From Bact-19 sp038319215 (GTDB lineage Bacteria > Bacteroidota > Bacteroidia > Bacteroidales > ML635J-15), in NCBI GenBank assembly GCA_038319215.1, contig JBBQCZ010000040.1, forward strand, positions 1-26,453: a stretch of DNA of 26,453 nucleotides. The letters run 5' to 3'. Under the pieces are notes generated by a model that worked only from the letters and a program-made list of their open reading frames with translations, searched no databases and was not told where the DNA came from. Position numbers and translations under genes: made by a program. The stretch's first letter is position 1, and the number at the start of each line of letters is the position of its first letter. Of the stretch, positions 22,834-26,453 are shown in pieces.

Positions 22834-24151
22834 CAGGCAATTTAACTTTAATTTTTTTAATTCTTCTATTATCGACTGCAGTAATAGTAAACTCAAAATC
22901 GCCTATATTTATTATGCTGTGTTTTTTTGGTATTTCACCAAACACTTCCAAAACCAATCCAGCTAAAGAGTCCGATTCGCCTTTAAGTACATTAAATTGA
23001 GAGTATTCGGTATCAATTACTTTGCAAAAATCTACAATACTGGTTTTTGCATCAAATTCATAATTTTGCTCGTCTAGTTTTACAAAATAATTTTCATTAT
23101 CATCCGACTCGTCATGAATTTCACCCACAAATTCCTCCAAAATATCTTCGAGAGTTACTAAACCGCCAACACCTCCATATTCGTCAACAACGATTGCGAT
23201 ATGTAATTTTTTTGTTTGAAAATCAGATAGTAAATCATTAATGTTTTTATTTTCCGGAACAATAAAATGTGGCCGAATAAGCTTTTGCCATTTAAAATCC
23301 TCTTTATTCTGAAGATAAATGTAAGGTAACACGTCTTTAATATAAAGCACTCCTTTTATATTGTCTAGATTGTCAACGTAAACCGGAATTCTTGAAAAAC
23401 CCGATTCTACCAGTTGACCAATTACTTTTGTAAATAAAGAACTGTATTCAATTGCAAAGACATCGATTCGAGATGTCATTATTTCTTTAACTTCAAGATT
23501 TGCAGAATTTACTATTCCTTCAAGCATATTTTTATCTTCTTTCAAATCGTCGGATGCTAGTTCGATAACATGAGAAAGCTCTTCAATGCTAATATTTGTT
23601 TTATGTTTTTTCTCTAGTCGGCGGTTTACAATTCGTGTCGATTTAATTAAAATAAAACTTAAAGGATAAAATATTTTGTTGGCAATAAATAACGGATAAG
23701 CCATCAGTCGTGCTGTTTTAACAGGGAACTTACTTGCAAATATTTTTGGAAGCATTTCTCCAAATAATAGTATTAGAGAAGTTACACCAACCATTTGCAG
23801 TAAAATATAAACAAGCTCGTTTTTAATTCCTGCAAAAATAAATGTAGATAAATATGTTGACAAAATAACGATGGCAACATTTATAAAATTATTTGCAACA
23901 AGAATAGTTGCAAGGAGTATGTCTGGTTTTTTTAGTAGCGACTCAACTAGTTTTGCAGATTTCGATTTCGAATGTTTTAATTTATTTCTATCTTTTGGGG
24001 CAAGACTAAAAAATGCTACTTCGCTGGCGGAAATCAATCCAGAGAAAATTAATAAAAAAGCTATTACCACCAAACCAAGAATCACAGAATTTAGTGAAGT
24101 AGGCGTAATGGTCAATAGTGAAAATCCGTATCTGAGGGGTTCGGGGTCCAA
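22823..24151 (-). CDS. gldE: Gliding motility-associated CNNM/CBS protein GldE
   Basis: This 442-residue membrane protein of the CorC/HlyC (CNNM-like) family has a DUF21 membrane domain at about 20-180 with several transmembrane helices, SASEVAFFSL (41-50) and GEMLPK (131-136). A CBS pair at about 221-340 starts with VKEIMTSRIDVFAIEY, and a C-terminal CorC/HlyC transporter-associated domain lies at about 350-440. Together with gldD and ssb this order is that of Flavobacterium gldE. The start appears to be TTG at 24151 (DPEPLRYG follows), since no ATG occurs before the first helix. CNNM relatives transport Mg2+ or related ions; for GldE transport has not been shown as far as I know. Confidence 0.9.
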   Translation of the reverse strand: MDPEPLRYGFSLLTITPTSLNSVILGLVVIAFLLIFSGLISASEVAFFSLAPKDRNKLKHSKSKSAKLVESLLKKPDILLATILVANNFINVAIVILSTYLSTFIFAGIKNELVYILLQMVGVTSLILLFGEMLPKIFASKFPVKTARLMAYPLFIANKIFYPLSFILIKSTRIVNRRLEKKHKTNISIEELSHVIELASDDLKEDKNMLEGIVNSANLEVKEIMTSRIDVFAIEYSSLFTKVIGQLVESGFSRIPVYVDNLDNIKGVLYIKDVLPYIYLQNKEDFKWQKLIRPHFIVPENKNINDLLSDFQTKKLHIAIVVDEYGGVGGLVTLEDILEEFVGEIHDESDDNENYFVKLDEQNYEFDAKTSIVDFCKVIDTEYSQFNVLKGESDSLAGLVLEVFGEIPKKHSIINIGDFEFTITAVDNRRIKKIKVKLPDEK

Positions 24152-24167
24152 TGTTTTGTAGTTTTAA

Positions 24168-24638
24168 TTAAAATGGTAAATCGTCTTCAATATCAGATTT
24201 TAGAGCGTCATCAATTGGGTCGAAAGCTGTTTCAGCAACCTGTTGTGCTGGTGTTGAGTTTTCTACTTGGTTAAATTGCTCTTGAGGTTTTGTTTGTTGG
24301 CTGCCATCAGCTCTTTTCTCAAGAATTTTTATTTGGTCGGTAATTATTTCGGTAGAATATTTAGTGGTTCCATCTTGGGCATCCCACTTTCTGGTTTGAA
24401 GTTTACCTTCTATATAAACTAGCATTCCTTTGTCCAGATAATTTTCTGCAAATTTTGCAGTGTTTCTCCAAGCTACAATATTGTGCCATTCTGTGGTATC
24501 TACTCTTTCGCCAGCTTTATTCTTATATGATTCCGATGTTGCAACAGAAAAACGAGCAACAGGAACATCTGGCTGTATATAATTTACTTCTGGCTTTTTC
24601 CCTAATCTACCGATTAACTGTACTTTGTTAAGGTTCAT
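24168..24638 (-). CDS. ssb: Single-stranded DNA-binding protein
   Basis: This 156-residue SSB protects single-stranded DNA and recruits repair proteins. The OB-fold covers residues 1-105 (NLNKVQLIGRLGKKPEV, TEWHNIVAWRNTAKFAENYL, LVYIEGKLQTRKW). A disordered Q/P-rich linker follows, with the partner-binding tip DDLPF at the very end. It is full length. gldE begins 16 nt downstream, so the two are co-transcribed, a linkage known from Flavobacterium. No mutY gene lies directly upstream; that place is taken by the DUF4837 gene. Confidence 0.97.
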   Translation of the reverse strand: MNLNKVQLIGRLGKKPEVNYIQPDVPVARFSVATSESYKNKAGERVDTTEWHNIVAWRNTAKFAENYLDKGMLVYIEGKLQTRKWDAQDGTTKYSTEIITDQIKILEKRADGSQQTKPQEQFNQVENSTPAQQVAETAFDPIDDALKSDIEDDLPF

Positions 24639-24680
24639 ATTTTGATTTTTTTTACAAAGGTATTAATAATTTGATTTTAT

Positions 24681-24706
24681 ATCAATAATTTTAATCAATA
24701 ATTTTT
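24681..24706. repeat. 13-bp AT-rich direct repeat upstream of ssb
   Basis: ATCAATAATTTT occurs at 24681-24692 and again at 24694-24705 with a 13-nt period, 43-68 nt upstream of the ssb start. It may be part of the ssb regulatory region or simple low-complexity sequence. Confidence 0.4.
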
Positions 24707-24716
24707 AATAATGAAA

Positions 24717-25700
24717 CTACTTTACAAAATCAAAAGTGTATAAAATACCTTCGAGTTGACGTATTTTGTCTCTAACCTCTTCGTTTGGATAATAAACAAA
24801 TCCTTCCACAGTAACCATTCTATTTCTAGGTTTGTCGATTTTAGTGTAACTTACAAAAGGACCACCCATAAAATCTCCTTTTACCTTCCATAATCCTCGT
24901 ATAACTGCTGTTTGCTGATTTTTATGGTCAATTATTTCATAAAATGGGTAATCGAATTTTGTTTCAGTTGACATAAATGATCCTTCTCTTTCGCCAGGAA
25001 TATTTTCTTTAAGGATTGAATTTCGCATAGCAATTAAATATTCTCTATCTAACGACGATGTGTCGGATAAGGGCCAACTATAAACTAAAATGCTCAATGA
25101 ATATGTTCTTGTATCGTCGGAAATCCAAGCAAAACCATCGCGTAATTCATCCAAATAAAAGCTTGCCGGAACTTTAATTGACACATTGTACTTATCAAGT
25201 ATTTTGTCGCATACAGATTTGTTTGTATGTTGTGTTAACTGCTCTACCCATCTATCTCTATCTGCATCAAGAAATAATTTGATTAGGTTGTTTTTGTTCT
25301 TTGAAACAATCTTTACAAATTCTGCTTGGTTCGGAGCCACAATATTTACAAAAACTTGTTTAAGTGCATAACGGTCGTTGTTTATTGTAATTTTTGCTTC
25401 TGCAACCTCTGGGTTTATTTCTTGAAAAATTACGTTTCTATGCAATTTGTTCTGATCGATAAATTCGTCCTTCGGTATTTGGTGAAGGTCAAAAAGATGT
25501 TCTTCCATTGGAACACCATTACAGTATTCATAAAAAATAGCTTTTAACGAATCGCCAGATTCCGAGTTCCAGCTTTCGTTGCTCATAACCACTACTATGT
25601 CGCCAGGATTACCATGTGCTACAGGAGTGTTTTTATAACCAGATTTGCATGAAAACAAAAACAGTACAATCGGCAACATTATAAATAATAGCTTTTTCAT
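24717..25700 (-). CDS. DUF4837 family lipoprotein
   Basis: This 327-residue exported lipoprotein has a signal ending in LFLFSC with C18 lipidated. The sequence pattern (GNPGDIVVVMSNESWNS near the N-terminus, DGFAWISDDTR, GLWKVKGDFMGGPFVSY, and a C-terminal RQLEGILYTFDF) matches the DUF4837 family, which is confined mainly to Bacteroidota and has no assigned function. It lies 78 nt upstream of ssb on the same strand, and no terminator is visible between them, so read-through into the ssb-gldE-gldD genes is possible. Confidence 0.8.
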   Translation of the reverse strand: MKKLLFIMLPIVLFLFSCKSGYKNTPVAHGNPGDIVVVMSNESWNSESGDSLKAIFYEYCNGVPMEEHLFDLHQIPKDEFIDQNKLHRNVIFQEINPEVAEAKITINNDRYALKQVFVNIVAPNQAEFVKIVSKNKNNLIKLFLDADRDRWVEQLTQHTNKSVCDKILDKYNVSIKVPASFYLDELRDGFAWISDDTRTYSLSILVYSWPLSDTSSLDREYLIAMRNSILKENIPGEREGSFMSTETKFDYPFYEIIDHKNQQTAVIRGLWKVKGDFMGGPFVSYTKIDKPRNRMVTVEGFVYYPNEEVRDKIRQLEGILYTFDFVK

Positions 25701-26339
25701 TTTTAATAAGTTTTTATGTTACAAAAATAAGAAATATCTCCATTTTTAAAGTGGGTTTCTTTAAATTAACCGAAAACTTGCTGTTTTATTATGGAAAAAT
25801 AGGTTTTTTTTGATTCTTGCATTTCCTTAATGGAATATTTCATAAAAAATAACAATTGTCAAAAAACTATACTCAACCTCTTTGGAAATTTTTATATTTA
25901 GAAAACAGTATATTTTGTGACTAGTCAATGAAAAAATTCTTTGCATAACTTGGCCGGCAATACTGGTAAAGTAACTATGGAAAGAATTTTACAAACCACA
26001 CAAATGCCCAAGTGGCCATTAAATGGTAAAGAGGTTGACTTTATTAATCAGCAAGTCAATAATACAAATGCTCGTTAAGAAACCCGGAACCGAAACTATT
26101 GCTAACACCATGCGATTCCGAAAGTATTTAATAAATCATATCTTTGTAAAACAGAAAATGTAATAAATAATTAAAAAATTAACATGTAAATGTTTGTATA
26201 TCAAAAAAATTATTTAACTTGGTACTTTCAAATGTATAAAATAAAAAGCTGTTGTTTGCTGGGGGGTGCAGAATGTATTATTATTATTACGGCGGTAAGC
26301 TTTTAACGGTAGAAACAGTATAACATTAAACCAATATTT
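25701..26339. other. Long intergenic region with short open frames only
   Basis: No recognisable gene is present. Three small plus-strand frames are visible: 25977-26078 (33 codons, start ATG), 26068-26163 (31 codons, start ATG, shifted by one frame and overlapping the first), and 26273-26323 (16 codons with five tyrosine codons in a row). The first two read like protein-coding sequence broken by stops and a frame change, so a decayed gene is possible. I recognise no family in them. Confidence 0.45.
26273..26323 (+). CDS. Possible 16-residue leader peptide with a Tyr5 run
   Basis: ATG is followed by four TAT and one TAC codons, then GGKLLTVETV and a stop, 16 nt before the start of the next gene. 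A G-run (26261-26266) sits at a ribosome-site distance upstream. No attenuator-type stem was identified between it and the gene. It could be a translated leader or chance. Confidence 0.25.
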   Translation: MYYYYYGGKLLTVETV

Positions 26340-26453
26340 ATGAAAAACCTAAAACTATTTTTAACCCTCACAGTGCTAATTTACTGTGCAAAACTGTTTT
26401 CGCAAGAAAGCATTGTGTTTGATAAACAATATTTGTTTGATGAGCAGATAATA
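26340..26453 (+). CDS. N-terminal fragment of a secreted protein (cut by window end)
   Basis: The last 38 codons of the window start at ATG 26340 and remain open to the edge. The residues form a clear signal peptide (MKNLKLFLTLTVLIYCAKLFS, probably cut before QE), followed by ESIVFDKQYLFDEQII. The product is exported, but too little is present to name it. C17 within the hydrophobic core does not make a good lipobox, so a soluble or outer-membrane product is more likely than a lipoprotein. Confidence 0.65.
   Translation, partial: MKNLKLFLTLTVLIYCAKLFSQESIVFDKQYLFDEQII

Noticed and set aside
22834..22896. Longer GldD from a TTG start
   Set aside because: It lies entirely inside gldE and precedes a clear lipoprotein signal that begins at the ATG 22833.
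26276..26290. TAT microsatellite as a repeat locus
   Set aside because: Only four to five units; better described as the tyrosine codon run of the mini-ORF.
1..26453. CRISPR arrays, tRNA or rRNA genes, insertion sequences, prophage
   Set aside because: No spaced direct repeats, tRNA-like cloverleaf, rRNA sequence, transposase or phage structural gene was seen while reading the window.

Overview
The window is AT-rich chromosomal DNA from a member of the Bacteroidota. The markers are the gliding genes gldD and gldE next to ssb, an S46 dipeptidyl-peptidase, DUF5777 and DUF4837 family proteins, many lipoproteins, and several upstream boxes matching the phylum's TAnnTTTG -7 element. A rubrerythrin-like protein and an NADH/ferredoxin-type flavoprotein complex suggest anaerobic or microaerobic life. 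Two small c-type cytochromes show that heme electron transfer also occurs. The genus cannot be told from the sequence.

Layout. Positions 218-2102 (+) carry a heme lipoprotein, a DUF5777 beta-barrel and a soluble cytochrome c. A palindromic, relatively GC-rich intergenic element (2110-2175) separates them from a minus-strand block. That block holds a double-length adenylate kinase whose second half has lost its key catalytic residues, a rubrerythrin-like diiron protein, and a three-gene operon (9948 down to 4018). The operon encodes a NuoE-like protein, a HydB/NuoF-like protein, and a 1205-residue fusion of a 2Fe-2S domain, a GltD/NfnB-like flavoprotein, ferredoxin clusters and a molybdopterin-oxidoreductase-like domain. 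A 22-bp perfect inverted repeat lies just upstream of this operon. recG follows (minus). A plus-strand set then encodes a methyltransferase, a LolD/MacB-type ABC ATPase, a PduO-type cobalamin adenosyltransferase, a DUF2795 protein and a rhodanese with a cysteine-rich tail. The minus strand then has purQ, a secreted coiled-coil protein, an acyl-ACP thioesterase and a secreted YD-like repeat protein. A plus-strand S46 peptidase follows. Last is the minus-strand group DUF4837 - ssb - gldE - gldD - phosphopantetheinyl transferase. The final 640 nt hold no clear gene until a secreted protein starts at 26340 and runs off the window.

The most interesting system is the 9948-4018 operon. It has the subunit plan of the flavin-based electron-bifurcating HydABC/Bfu-type enzymes. 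However, the third subunit has neither an H-cluster nor an intact molybdenum site, and it carries a built-in NAD(P)H-flavoprotein module. I infer a soluble redox hub linking NADH, a second pyridine nucleotide (probably NADPH) and ferredoxin. Its true substrates cannot be fixed from sequence alone. The tandem adenylate kinase with a pseudo-enzyme half is the second notable item.
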